From a bacterium (lineage in GTDB: Bacteria; Cyanobacteriota; Vampirovibrionia; Gastranaerophilales; Gastranaerophilaceae), in NCBI GenBank assembly GCA_017652265.1, contig JAGCBH010000005.1, forward strand, positions 1 through 35,018: a stretch of DNA of 35,018 nt, given 5' to 3'. This document shows positions 9,163 through 17,169 of this stretch, in pieces. Numbering within the stretch: the first letter of the stretch is position 1; the number at the start of each line of letters is the position of its first letter. The position numbers and the translations under genes are program-made. The notes under the pieces are model-generated. The model worked only from the letters and a program-made list of their open reading frames with translations. It was not told where the DNA came from and ran no database searches.

Positions 9163-9300
9163 ATGGAAAAATATGTTTGCACGGTTTGTCAGTACGTTTA
9201 TGATCCTGCGGAAAATGACAATGTAAAATTTGAAGATTTACCTGAGGATTATTCCTGCCCTCTTTGCGGTGTTGGCAAAGAAATGTTTGAAAAAGAATAA
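9163..9300 (+). CDS. Rubredoxin, very short
   Basis: A 45-residue iron protein (begins [15 protein letters not shown]). Two CxxC knuckles, C6/C9 and C32/C35 (CPLCGVG), would bind one Fe for single-electron transfer. GGAG sits about 8 bases before the ATG and a strong terminator follows the stop. It is about 8 residues shorter than the usual 52-54: the loop between YDP and FEDLP is shortened, and the usual Trp before the second CxxC is replaced (DYSC). It lies 16 bases after tdk and is probably co-transcribed. Its partners are unknown; in anaerobes rubredoxins often serve oxygen and peroxide detoxification. Confidence 0.88.
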   Translation: MEKYVCTVCQYVYDPAENDNVKFEDLPEDYSCPLCGVGKEMFEKE

Positions 9301-9313
9301 TTAATCATAATTA

Positions 9314-9347
9314 AAAAAATAGCATGCCATATGGCATGCTATTTTTT
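9314..9347. terminator. Bidirectional terminator between rubredoxin and dCMP deaminase
   Basis: A perfect palindrome centred at 9330/9331 (arm AAAAAATAGCATGCCAT and its complement) with A/T runs on both sides. It overlaps the last codons and stop of the minus-strand deaminase gene (ends 9346) and ends both converging transcripts. Confidence 0.9.
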
Positions 9348-9792
9348 ATTCCGCATCAAGCTCTTTTCGGATGTCGTCTGCCGTAACCGTTACAACAGAC
9401 GAATTTTCATCTTTCTTTAATATAACTTTCTCAATTCCCGCCTGAATTATAAATCTTTTACACAGGATACATATAAAATCGTGTCCCCAAATGTACATTG
9501 AAGCACCTTGGCACCTGTCTTGGCCTGCCTGAATTATTGCGTTTTGTTCGGCATGTATTGAACGGCATGTCTCATAGCAAGTGCCTGACGGGATATTGTG
9601 TTTTATTCTGTAACATTCCCCTCTTTCGTAGCAGGATTCAACTTTTGAAGGCGTTCCGTTATAGCCCGTTGCTTTAATTTTTTTATCCTGACCGACTATG
9701 ACAGCGCCCACTTGTGCTCTTAAACAGTTTGAACGGCTTGCGCAAGTCTTTGCCATATCTAAAAAATATTCTTCCCAGCTTTTTCTTTCCAT
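9346..9792 (-). CDS. Deoxycytidylate (dCMP) deaminase family protein
   Basis: A 148-residue zinc deaminase of the ComEB/dCMP deaminase type, converting dCMP to dUMP for dTMP synthesis. The zinc site is H80-A81-E82 (SIHAEQNAI) with C108 and C111 (FICILCKR). The N-terminal EEYFLDMAKTCASRSNC and VGAVIV match the family, and the Cys/His-rich insert at about 54-76 resembles the extra zinc site of ComEB-like enzymes. The usual PCxxC is here ICxxC: Pro is lost but both Cys ligands remain. It is the last gene of the minus-strand run from 13125, starting 2 bases after its upstream neighbour. Confidence 0.9.
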   Translation of the reverse strand: MERKSWEEYFLDMAKTCASRSNCLRAQVGAVIVGQDKKIKATGYNGTPSKVESCYERGECYRIKHNIPSGTCYETCRSIHAEQNAIIQAGQDRCQGASMYIWGHDFICILCKRFIIQAGIEKVILKKDENSSVVTVTADDIRKELDAE

Positions 9793-9794
9793 AT

Positions 9795-10514
9795 TTATAT
9801 CCTTATTCCCGTTATCAGTATCGCCAAACTGTATTTGTCTGCCAGTTTTACAAGTTCAGTATTTTGAATATTGCCGCCTGAGTAAATTAACACACCGACT
9901 CTTGCCTGAGCACAGGCATGGATTATATGCGGAGTAAGTTCATCAGTGCTTATGCAAAGTGCCGAATTTTTGGTGTTTTCGCAGCCAAAATCAAGAGCTT
10001 TTTCAACCATTTCTTCAACATCGTTTGTGCCTTGAAACAGGGCAACTGTTTTAAAATCTTTGGCAATTAAAATACTCTCACGTTCAAGATATTTTGATAC
10101 TTTCCAGGCAAAAATCGCATCTTCAATCTGTTCTGATGTCGGAACTGTTTTTGTTGCGACTTTGAATTTGTTTTTATCCAGTGTCAGAGACAGTTTGCGT
10201 GCATTTTCGGTGTCGGCATTGTCATCGGAAAGTGCGTTATTAATAACATTTTTCTTGTGGTCTTTAAGGTCGCCCTTAATTTCTACTAATTTTGCCTTGC
10301 AGGCTTTTATATGCTTTTGGCATTTCTCATCAGGAGCTGTGGAAAAACCTACTGTTCCGTCAAACATGTCTGCAGGATTATAATCAAATGCTTTAATATA
10401 TGCATCATAGGCATTTTGTCCCAATGCGGCAGCAATTACCAGTCCGTCTTTTGCAAAAACGCAGGCAGGTACATCATAAAATTCACTTAATATGTTTTTA
10501 ACCGTATTTTCCAT
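9795..10514 (-). CDS. Truncated AICAR-transformylase-like protein (PurH paralogue), probably not catalytic
   Basis: A 239-residue protein resembling only the AICARFT half of the bifunctional purine enzyme PurH (about 520 residues). Residues 17-56 (ACVFAKD, then NAYDAYIKAFDYNP, then FDGTVGF) follow the PurH segment with KHxNPCG and DPxSAFGG. The catalytic Lys-His pair is Lys22-Asp23 here and SAFGG has become DMFDG. The C-terminal half keeps the second-lobe pattern: AWKVSKYLERESILIAKD, later GVLIYSGGNIQNTELV and LAILITGIR, but the GxGxGQ-type loop and the final HFRH are gone. Catalysis therefore looks lost, and a binding or regulatory role is possible. It sits between the HD nuclease gene (2-base gap) and the dCMP deaminase gene. 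Confidence 0.7.
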   Translation of the reverse strand: MENTVKNILSEFYDVPACVFAKDGLVIAAALGQNAYDAYIKAFDYNPADMFDGTVGFSTAPDEKCQKHIKACKAKLVEIKGDLKDHKKNVINNALSDDNADTENARKLSLTLDKNKFKVATKTVPTSEQIEDAIFAWKVSKYLERESILIAKDFKTVALFQGTNDVEEMVEKALDFGCENTKNSALCISTDELTPHIIHACAQARVGVLIYSGGNIQNTELVKLADKYSLAILITGIRI

Positions 10515-10516
10515 AA

Positions 10517-11347
10517 TTACCCCAAATGTGAAACGCTTGTTTTACCGAATCTTGCCGACAGATTATCAACCAGGTGGACAAGATAGAGGCTGTTATCAAG
10601 GTCTTTTTCATTAAGGTCAATTATTGCTCCCCATTCTGCACGTCCGTGGTGTGCTGCTATCATGCGGGCAATATTAGTAAACCCGTTATTCATCATAAGA
10701 GCAAAACCGTATTGTGAGTGCGTTATCCAGGTTCTTCTGAAATCTTCGTTATAATCAATTATGCCGTTTTCTTCATCGTATCTGTATTCAAAGATTTTTC
10801 CCATATCGTGCATAATGCATGCCGCCATAGCCTCATCATGGTTAATGTGGTGTCTGAACAGCGGATAATTTACATCCAGATATTCAAGACATTCCGTTGT
10901 ATGCACAAGCAGTCCGCCTATATAGTTGTGGTGCATTGCTTTTGCGGCAGGTGCAACTTTGATAAGAGCTTCATTTTCTTTGAAATAATTGAGCAAAAAA
11001 TTTCTGAGTTTTTCGTCTTTTATTTCGGTAAATCTTGAAACAAGATTATTGAAAGCGGTTTCTCTTTCTTCTTCGGTTAATCCTGCTTTTGCTTCTTTTA
11101 TCAGAGAAAAAGAAGTTACAAGGCAGTTGTTAAATTTTTCATTGTAACTTGCCGTAACGATTTTAATCTGATTGCCGATTCTGAATACTTTACTGTCAAG
11201 TCTGTTAAGGGTTTCTTCCCACAGAATACAATTCAAAGTAGTATTTGTATTCAGATTTTTTAGTTGCATTTTCCCCATTTTTGTGCCGGCTTTTGTGTCG
11301 CCGACGGAAAATGATTGTATTTCGTATAAATCTTCGGTACTAAACAT
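10517..11347 (-). CDS. yhaM: YhaM/CBF1-like 3'-5' exoribonuclease (OB-fold + HD domain)
   Basis: A 276-residue protein. The first 85 residues form an OB-like nucleic-acid-binding domain (TKMGKMQLKNLN, TLNCILWEE). The rest is a metal-dependent HD domain with H139-H140 (MHHNYIGGLLVHT), H180-D181 (IMHDMGKIFEYRY), a later AAHHGRAEWG and VHLVDNLSA. This order is that of Bacillus YhaM, a 3'-5' exonuclease acting on RNA and single-stranded DNA. YhaM is usually about 310 residues, so the C-terminus is slightly short. Its ATG overlaps the ilvC stop by 8 bases, so it is translationally coupled. Confidence 0.85.
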   Translation of the reverse strand: MFSTEDLYEIQSFSVGDTKAGTKMGKMQLKNLNTNTTLNCILWEETLNRLDSKVFRIGNQIKIVTASYNEKFNNCLVTSFSLIKEAKAGLTEEERETAFNNLVSRFTEIKDEKLRNFLLNYFKENEALIKVAPAAKAMHHNYIGGLLVHTTECLEYLDVNYPLFRHHINHDEAMAACIMHDMGKIFEYRYDEENGIIDYNEDFRRTWITHSQYGFALMMNNGFTNIARMIAAHHGRAEWGAIIDLNEKDLDNSLYLVHLVDNLSARFGKTSVSHLG

Positions 11348-12404
11348 TTATTAATTCCTTCATTTTTTCAGTTTTAATTTTTTCGCTTATTGAAGAAATG
11401 TTGTTATCAGCGGTTTCCCAGTGGAATGCCGAACGTATTTCTTTTCCGACAATTTCAACAGGATGTTTTTCGTGCATACTGCGTAATCTGCTGAAATGCT
11501 TACTGCCGGATTTCATTTCTTCAATAAATTCCTGAGCAAAACTTCCGTTTTGAATACCTTTCAGGACTTCTCTCATTGCGTTACGGCATCTTTTGCTTAT
11601 AACCTGCTGACCTCTTGTCATTGCGCCGTATTCTGCGGTATTTGAGATGTTTTCTCTCATGTAATTAAGTCCGCCCTTATTTATAAGGTCTGTTATGAGT
11701 TTCATTTCATGTAAAACTTCAAAATAAGCCATGTAAGGTGAATAACCGGCTTCTGTAAGGACTTCAAATCCTTGCCGTATCAAATACATAACTCCGCCAC
11801 AAATAACGCTTTGTTCCCCAAATAAATCAGTTTCGGTTTCTTCCCTGAATGTGGTTTCAATTATACCCGTTCTTCCGGCGCCTATAGCACTTGCGTATGA
11901 TAATGCAATTTCTTTTGAATTTCCCGTAATATCTTGTTCTACTGCTATAAGACATGGAACACCTTTACCTTCAAGATATTCCGTTCTTACAGATTTGCCC
12001 GGCCCTTTCGGTGCAACCATGATTACGTTAACATCTTTAGGCGGCATGATTCTGCAATAGTGGATGTTGAAGCCGTGTGAAAACATCAGATATTGCCCTG
12101 AGCGCATATAAGGTGCGATTTCGTTGTCAAAAACATCTTCCTGACATTCATCAGGAATAAGAATTTGTACTATATCCGCCCATTTTACTGCGTCAGAAAT
12201 AGGCATTGTTTTGAAGCCCATTTTCTTCGCCAGAATATCGGATTTTCCGCCCTGACGTAAACCCAAAACTATGTCGCATCCGGAATCTCTTAAATTCAAA
12301 GACTGACCTTTACCCTGTGAACCAAATCCTATAACAGCAATTTTCTTTGTTTTTATAAGATTAGTATCAATGTCTTTATCGGTGTATATTTTTAAATCAT
12401 CCAT
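11340..12404 (-). CDS. ilvC: Ketol-acid reductoisomerase (NADP-type, class I)
   Basis: A 354-residue enzyme of valine/isoleucine/leucine synthesis, converting acetolactate or acetohydroxybutyrate to the dihydroxy acid. The Rossmann loop GFGSQGKGQSLNLRDSG begins at 26, and the cofactor loop LRQGGKS (49-55) suits NADPH. APKGPG is at 131-136. Metal ligands D193 and E197 lie in ETDLFGEQSVICGG, and the knotted C-terminal domain contains YFEVLHEMKLI. About 15-20 residues longer than most class I enzymes through the C-terminal tail. AAAGG precedes the ATG. No other branched-chain gene is in the window. It lies 22 bases after the response regulator and overlaps yhaM. Confidence 0.95.
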   Translation of the reverse strand: MDDLKIYTDKDIDTNLIKTKKIAVIGFGSQGKGQSLNLRDSGCDIVLGLRQGGKSDILAKKMGFKTMPISDAVKWADIVQILIPDECQEDVFDNEIAPYMRSGQYLMFSHGFNIHYCRIMPPKDVNVIMVAPKGPGKSVRTEYLEGKGVPCLIAVEQDITGNSKEIALSYASAIGAGRTGIIETTFREETETDLFGEQSVICGGVMYLIRQGFEVLTEAGYSPYMAYFEVLHEMKLITDLINKGGLNYMRENISNTAEYGAMTRGQQVISKRCRNAMREVLKGIQNGSFAQEFIEEMKSGSKHFSRLRSMHEKHPVEIVGKEIRSAFHWETADNNISSISEKIKTEKMKELINV

Positions 12405-12426
12405 ATTTGCTGCCTTTCTGATTTAC

Positions 12427-13125
12427 TTATATAACAAGTTTGTAACCGCCGCCGTATATTGTCTGAATATACTTTTTGCCGTTTGCGATTTTTTCAAGTT
12501 TTGATCTCAGATGTCTGACATGAACTCTTATAGTTTCAATATCGTCATCCGGAGCATAGCCCCATATTTCCTTTAATATCTGCGCTGATGAAACGGCAAT
12601 CCCGTTGTTTTGGAACAACAGGTTAAATATATCAAATTCAATAGGTGTCAGTTTCGCAATTTTGCCTGAAATTTCAACACTGTAAGCATCAGGCATGATA
12701 GTAACTTCTTTTATTGTCAATAATTCTCTTGTTCCTGCCGATTGCGGAATTTGTCCGCTTCTTTTCAATAAAGCACGAACTCTTACAAGTAACTCATCCA
12801 TTTCAAAAGGTTTGACAAGATAATCATCAACACCTATATCAAACCCTTTTACTTTGTCGTTGATTTGTGATAATGCGGTGAGCATTAATATCGGAGTTTG
12901 TGCAGTTTCGGCATTTTTGCGTATTCTTTGTGCAGCCGTAAAACCGTCAACTTCAGGCATCATGACATCCAGCACTATCAATGCCGGTAATTCCTGTATG
13001 GCTAATGCAACACCTTTTACACCGTTAAATGCTTGAATAACCTTATATCCCGCAAGTTCCAAATTAACTTTTATGAGTTCGTTTATTGCAGTATCATCGT
13101 CAACTACAAGAATTTTATTATTCAT
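12427..13125 (-). CDS. OmpR/PhoB-family response regulator, no adjacent kinase
   Basis: A 232-residue two-domain regulator from the ATG at 13125. The receiver domain has the acidic pocket D9/D10/D11, the phosphorylation site D53 (LDVMMPEVDG), T84 and K105 (LVKPFE). The C-terminal winged helix carries TPIEFDIFNLL, the recognition-helix segment IRVHVRHLRSKLE and the hairpin YGGGYKLV. A TTG two codons upstream (13131) is possible. However, TACAAT (minus strand, 13132-13137) ends six bases before this ATG with no ribosome site, suggesting a leaderless message starting at 13125. No histidine kinase is in the window. It heads the run leading into ilvC, which is unusual for metabolic genes. Confidence 0.93.
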   Translation of the reverse strand: MNNKILVVDDDTAINELIKVNLELAGYKVIQAFNGVKGVALAIQELPALIVLDVMMPEVDGFTAAQRIRKNAETAQTPILMLTALSQINDKVKGFDIGVDDYLVKPFEMDELLVRVRALLKRSGQIPQSAGTRELLTIKEVTIMPDAYSVEISGKIAKLTPIEFDIFNLLFQNNGIAVSSAQILKEIWGYAPDDDIETIRVHVRHLRSKLEKIANGKKYIQTIYGGGYKLVI

Positions 13126-13272
13126 AACCAAATTGTAAAACTAACAAGAGGATTTTTAAAGATAATTTTTCATAAATCTTAACATTTGTACATTATTAAT
13201 ATTCAGTTATGATAAAGGTTTTGACGGTTTATTTTATTTTTTTTGTTACAAAATTATTTTTGCGTGTAAAAA

Positions 13273-13301
13273 TTACATTTTTTTAATTTTTATAGTAGAA
13301 T
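13273..13301 (+). promoter_or_regulatory. Probable sigma-70 promoter of speH
   Basis: TTACAT (13273-13278) and TAGAAT (13296-13301) with a 17-base spacer, 62 bases before the TTG start. The spacer and upstream region are strongly T-rich. The region 13126-13362 holds no other gene. Confidence 0.6.
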
Positions 13302-13362
13302 GTTGAGCGTGATGTATTCACGAAAAATTGTAAAACTTATTACAGGATAGGAGGCTCATGAA

Positions 13363-13818
13363 TTGGACGTAAAATCACCATTAAAAGCGTTTGAACAAGA
13401 CGGCGTAGAAGAAATTAATCTTGGACAACATGTATTAGCAGAATTTTTTGAATGTGATCCTAATATTTTGAATAACATTGATAAGATTGAAAAATACATG
13501 GTTGATGCAGCACTTGAGTGTGGTGCGACAATTGTACAGAAATGTTTTCACATGTTTAATCCGTACGGTGTGTCGGGTGTCGTGATTATATCGGAAAGCC
13601 ATTTGGCAATTCACACCTGGCCGGAATTAGGGTATGCAGCCGTTGATTTGTTCACATGCGGTGATAAGTGCGATCCGAAAGTGGCTTATGAATATTTAAA
13701 AGAGAAGTTCCATTGTCAAAATGCTAATTTCTCTGAACTTAAGCGGGGCGTTTTAAATAAAAATACCATGAAGGTATCTGAAACTCCGTTTGTCGTTGCA
13801 GAGCAGGTCTGCGGATAA
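13363..13818 (+). CDS. speH: S-adenosylmethionine decarboxylase proenzyme (SpeH type)
   Basis: A 151-residue proenzyme that self-cleaves to make the pyruvoyl enzyme forming decarboxylated AdoMet for spermidine. The cleavage site is E78-S79 in [12 protein letters not shown], with Ser79 becoming the pyruvoyl group. His84 and the Cys of DLFTCGD are the family catalytic residues. It carries about 20 extra N-terminal residues compared with the short SpeH proteins. Start choice: GGAGG at 13350-13354 is 8 bases from TTG 13363. An ATG at 13358 is only 3 bases from it and opens a four-codon frame (M-N-W-T-stop) overlapping the real start. A terminator follows the stop. No spermidine synthase is nearby. 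Confidence 0.93.
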   Translation: MDVKSPLKAFEQDGVEEINLGQHVLAEFFECDPNILNNIDKIEKYMVDAALECGATIVQKCFHMFNPYGVSGVVIISESHLAIHTWPELGYAAVDLFTCGDKCDPKVAYEYLKEKFHCQNANFSELKRGVLNKNTMKVSETPFVVAEQVCG

Positions 13819-13833
13819 ATAAATATTTAATAT

Positions 13834-13864
13834 AAAAAACACCCTGATTATCAGGGTGTTTTTT
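13834..13864. terminator. Bidirectional terminator between speH and pilC
   Basis: Stem ACACCCTGA / TCAGGGTGT around a TTA loop, flanked by A6 and T6 so it reads as an intrinsic terminator on both strands. It separates the convergent speH and the pilus operon. Confidence 0.9.
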
Positions 13865-13881
13865 ATGTCTTATTTTTTGCA

Positions 13882-15105
13882 TTAGTCTGACATGTAAGAT
13901 GCGAACAACGGCATGTACAGAGCCAGAGCCAATGTACAAACAATTGCACCGATTACGATGAGCATTATAGGTTCAATCATCTTGGTCAGGGTGGAGATAA
14001 TGGCTGCCAGTTTTTTATCTATGTAGTTTGTACATTGTTGAAGCATTTCACCCAAACGGCCTGATTGTTCACCTGTTGAAATCATGAACAAAATCATCTT
14101 CGGCATAACACCTGTTGCCCTCAGTGCTACAGACAAGTGTTGACCTTTTGATACGTTAATAATTGATGCAGAAAGCTTTTCTCTCAAAACGTCATTACTT
14201 ACCGTCAAAACAGCAAGGTGTAAGCACTCTACAATAGGAATACCTGCATCATACGCAACTTGCATGACGGCTATAAAGTTTGAAAAGTCTCCGTAAGATA
14301 ACATAAGTCCTACAAGAGGAGTTTTTAAACCGATACCGTGAATAATTTTTCTTGTTGGTGCATATCTCATAAGGGTATTTACAAGAAGTAAGAAACCAAT
14401 AATAGCTACCGGGATAATAACCCAGTTTGCCTTTAAGAATAAGCCCAAATCCATTAAGACCTGAGTAATCATAGGAAGTTGTTTTCCCATATTATCAAAC
14501 ATCTCTTTGAATACCGGGAATACGAAAAGTAACATTACCAGTGTAATTAAGAGGGCCAATACGACAACGAAACACGGATACATCAATGTACCTACGATTT
14601 GACCTTTTATGTTTGCTTCTTTCGTTAAAAGTTCCAGTAACCTGTCCAAAGTTTTTTCAAGTTCACCGGTATCTTCACCCGCTTTACAAAGACCTATGTA
14701 AATATGGCCGAATTGTATAGGGTATCTTGCTATTGTACCGGAGAACGTTCCGCCGCCGATAATCTGCTTCCTCAGCTCTTTGGCGACTTTTCTCAGTTTA
14801 ACTTTTGCGGCATCATTTTCAATGAACATCAAAGATTCAATGATAGGAATACCGGATTGTATAAGTATTTGCATCGTGGATGTAAATTCAATTTTATCCT
14901 GCAAATTAAGTGTCGGAATTGTTGAAAGCGCAACTTTGGAACGTCTTGATTTTGCGTTTTGGTTTTGCTTGTCGCTGACAATACTTATTGGTGTGTAACC
15001 AAGTCGTTTGATAGCTTCTCTTGCTTCATTGATATCTTGCGCCTCAATTTTACCGTTAATGATATCTTTGTTGTTTTTTAATGCTTTATAGTTAAATAAA
15101 CTCAT
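13882..15105 (-). CDS. pilC: Type IV pilus / type II secretion inner-membrane platform protein
   Basis: A 407-residue PilC/GspF protein, the inner-membrane platform on which the ATPase acts to add pilin subunits. The N-terminus (MSLFNYKALKNN) is typical. Two T2SF domains follow, at about 60-185 and 265-390. The first carries the diagnostic GIPIIESLMFIEND and GEDTGELEKTLDRL; the second carries AGIPIVECLHLA and STGEQSGRLGEML. Membrane helices lie after each half (MYPCFVVVLALLITLVMLLFV; PIMLIVIGAIVCTLALALY). Length is normal. It is the last gene of the minus-strand pilus operon, starting 13 bases after pilB. Confidence 0.95.
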   Translation of the reverse strand: MSLFNYKALKNNKDIINGKIEAQDINEAREAIKRLGYTPISIVSDKQNQNAKSRRSKVALSTIPTLNLQDKIEFTSTMQILIQSGIPIIESLMFIENDAAKVKLRKVAKELRKQIIGGGTFSGTIARYPIQFGHIYIGLCKAGEDTGELEKTLDRLLELLTKEANIKGQIVGTLMYPCFVVVLALLITLVMLLFVFPVFKEMFDNMGKQLPMITQVLMDLGLFLKANWVIIPVAIIGFLLLVNTLMRYAPTRKIIHGIGLKTPLVGLMLSYGDFSNFIAVMQVAYDAGIPIVECLHLAVLTVSNDVLREKLSASIINVSKGQHLSVALRATGVMPKMILFMISTGEQSGRLGEMLQQCTNYIDKKLAAIISTLTKMIEPIMLIVIGAIVCTLALALYMPLFASYMSD

Positions 15106-15118
15106 ATTTTATATACCT

Positions 15119-17143
15119 TTAATCCGTTACCAAACCTAATACACGAACAAATTCACCTATTGTCGTTTGTCCGTTTTTAATGTGTCTTAAACAAGCCTGT
15201 TGCAGAGTGCTCATACCCTCTTTTACTGCCTGTTCTTCAATTTGTAAATCGTGTGCCCCCTGTGCAATAAGGGTTTTAATATTTTTTGTAATCGGCATTA
15301 TTTCATAAACGCCAAGACGGCCTACAAAACCCGTAAAATCACAGTTTTCGCAACCAACATTTCTGTAGATAGGAGTTTTCATAAATTCTTCAATTTCTTG
15401 AGGATCTTTCAGAACTTTTTGTGCTTCTTCCAATGTCGGCAGATATTGCTCTTTACACTTGTCGCAAAGTTTTCTTACAAGACGTTGTGCAATGACACCT
15501 GTCAGAGTTGATGCAACAAGGTAATCTTTTGCACCCATTTCAATTAAACGTGTAACCGTTGCCGCAGCTGAGTTTGTGTGGACGGTACTTAATACAAGGT
15601 GACCTGTCAATGCTGCGGATACAGCAATTTCCAGCGTTTCATAGTCACGAATTTCACCGATAAGTATAATATCAGGGTCTTGTCTTAATATTGATTTCAT
15701 ACAGGAAGCAAATGTGATGCCTGCTTTTACGTTAATCTGCGACTGGTTAATACCGTCAAGACGAATTTCTATAGGGTCTTCAATGGTCGTGATGTTAACC
15801 GAAACGTCATTCAAACTTTTTAATACCGAATATAATGTCGTTGTTTTACCGGAACCGGTAGGACCTGATGTAAGAATGATACCGTTTGGCGCACTGCACA
15901 TTTTTTGAATTTTTTCAATTTCATTAGGTTGTGCGCCTACCAGATTAATTTTTTTATCTTGAGCATCAAGGCTGACTGCAGGTGCAAGTACACGGATAAC
16001 GACCTTTTCTTTACCGGAAACAGGCAAAGTTGAAATACGGAAGTCGTAAGAGCCACCTTTGTAGCTCATAGAAAATGTACCGTCTTGCGGACGTCTGTGT
16101 TCTGCGATGTTTAACCTTGAAATAACCTTAAACCTTGAAAGAATTGAGTTTTCAACTTTATTTGGTATATCAAAAACTTTTTGAAGCATACCGTCTTTAC
16201 GGTAACGCACTATGTAGGATTCCATACGGGGCTCTATGTGAATATCGGAAACCCCCATGTCAATTGCGCTGGTAACAATTTTGTTTACAAATGCTGCAAC
16301 AGAACCGGCTGAATCATTCAAATCTTTATCAACCATCTCTTGCAAAGACTGTTCCTGACGGAAAGAGCCTGCTTCTTCGGTTGCGGCCTGCATCAATTTT
16401 TCTGTTAATTTTTTCTCTTCTGAGAAGTATTTTTCAAGAGCATTTTCAAACTCAAATGCTGTTATAAGGAGCTGTTTAACCTGTAAGCCGGTCAAATACT
16501 GAATATTTTTAACTATTGCAGGCTTTAAAATTGTTACCGTACCTATTGTCAGTGTACGGCCGTCTGAGAAAACAGGAATACATCTGTTAACTTTGATAAA
16601 ATCTTCAGACAACAAATTGACGAACGGTGCCTGTTTTCCAATCTGTTCAGACGATACAAAATCATATCCGGTCTGAAGTTTTAAGTAGCGTTTTAATTGC
16701 TCCAGGGAAATGTAATTTAGTTTAACAAGGCAGGATCCTATTGGCATTTTTGTTTTTTTGGATTCCGCCATTGCTTCAAGTAACTGATTTTCGGTAATAA
16801 TACCGTCATCAAGAAGCATTTCACCGATTTTATGCTTGTTTTGTTTGGTAACTACAGTCTCTGTTTTGGAAGAGTCAGACTCCGTAGTTTCTGTTGCAGG
16901 TGATATCAAAAGTTCATTCAGGTCATTATCAGCAAGTTGAATGTACTTGATAGTGTAATTGTAAATGTTGGCTAGAATTTCACTTACTTTTTCTTTGTTA
17001 GTTTTGGAATTTATGGCAACAAATAAATAGTTATCCCGAACATTAATCGGAACAAACAATAGTTCATTCATAAGTTCGGGCTTAACCTGACTGTATATTT
17101 TTTTATTTATACTGTTTTTTAGTTTTGATAATAATTCATTCAT
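15119..17143 (-). CDS. pilB: Type IV pilus assembly / type II secretion ATPase
   Basis: A 674-residue PilB/GspE/PulE ATPase powering pilus extension. The N-terminal part holds an MshEN/GspE-N-like region at about 105-250 (KIGEMLLDDGIITENQLLEAM, FVSSEQIG). The catalytic domain has Walker A GPTGSGKT at 427-434, the Asp box (IEDPIE), Walker B IILIGEIRD at 492-500, and the His box (TGHLVLSTVHTNSA). A zinc site is formed by C560/C563 and C598/C601. The spacer at about 80-105 is Ser/Thr-rich. No pilT-like retraction ATPase is in the window. Confidence 0.96.
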   Translation of the reverse strand: MNELLSKLKNSINKKIYSQVKPELMNELLFVPINVRDNYLFVAINSKTNKEKVSEILANIYNYTIKYIQLADNDLNELLISPATETTESDSSKTETVVTKQNKHKIGEMLLDDGIITENQLLEAMAESKKTKMPIGSCLVKLNYISLEQLKRYLKLQTGYDFVSSEQIGKQAPFVNLLSEDFIKVNRCIPVFSDGRTLTIGTVTILKPAIVKNIQYLTGLQVKQLLITAFEFENALEKYFSEEKKLTEKLMQAATEEAGSFRQEQSLQEMVDKDLNDSAGSVAAFVNKIVTSAIDMGVSDIHIEPRMESYIVRYRKDGMLQKVFDIPNKVENSILSRFKVISRLNIAEHRRPQDGTFSMSYKGGSYDFRISTLPVSGKEKVVIRVLAPAVSLDAQDKKINLVGAQPNEIEKIQKMCSAPNGIILTSGPTGSGKTTTLYSVLKSLNDVSVNITTIEDPIEIRLDGINQSQINVKAGITFASCMKSILRQDPDIILIGEIRDYETLEIAVSAALTGHLVLSTVHTNSAAATVTRLIEMGAKDYLVASTLTGVIAQRLVRKLCDKCKEQYLPTLEEAQKVLKDPQEIEEFMKTPIYRNVGCENCDFTGFVGRLGVYEIMPITKNIKTLIAQGAHDLQIEEQAVKEGMSTLQQACLRHIKNGQTTIGEFVRVLGLVTD

Positions 17144-17169
17144 TGCCTACATATGTATCTTTCCAATTA

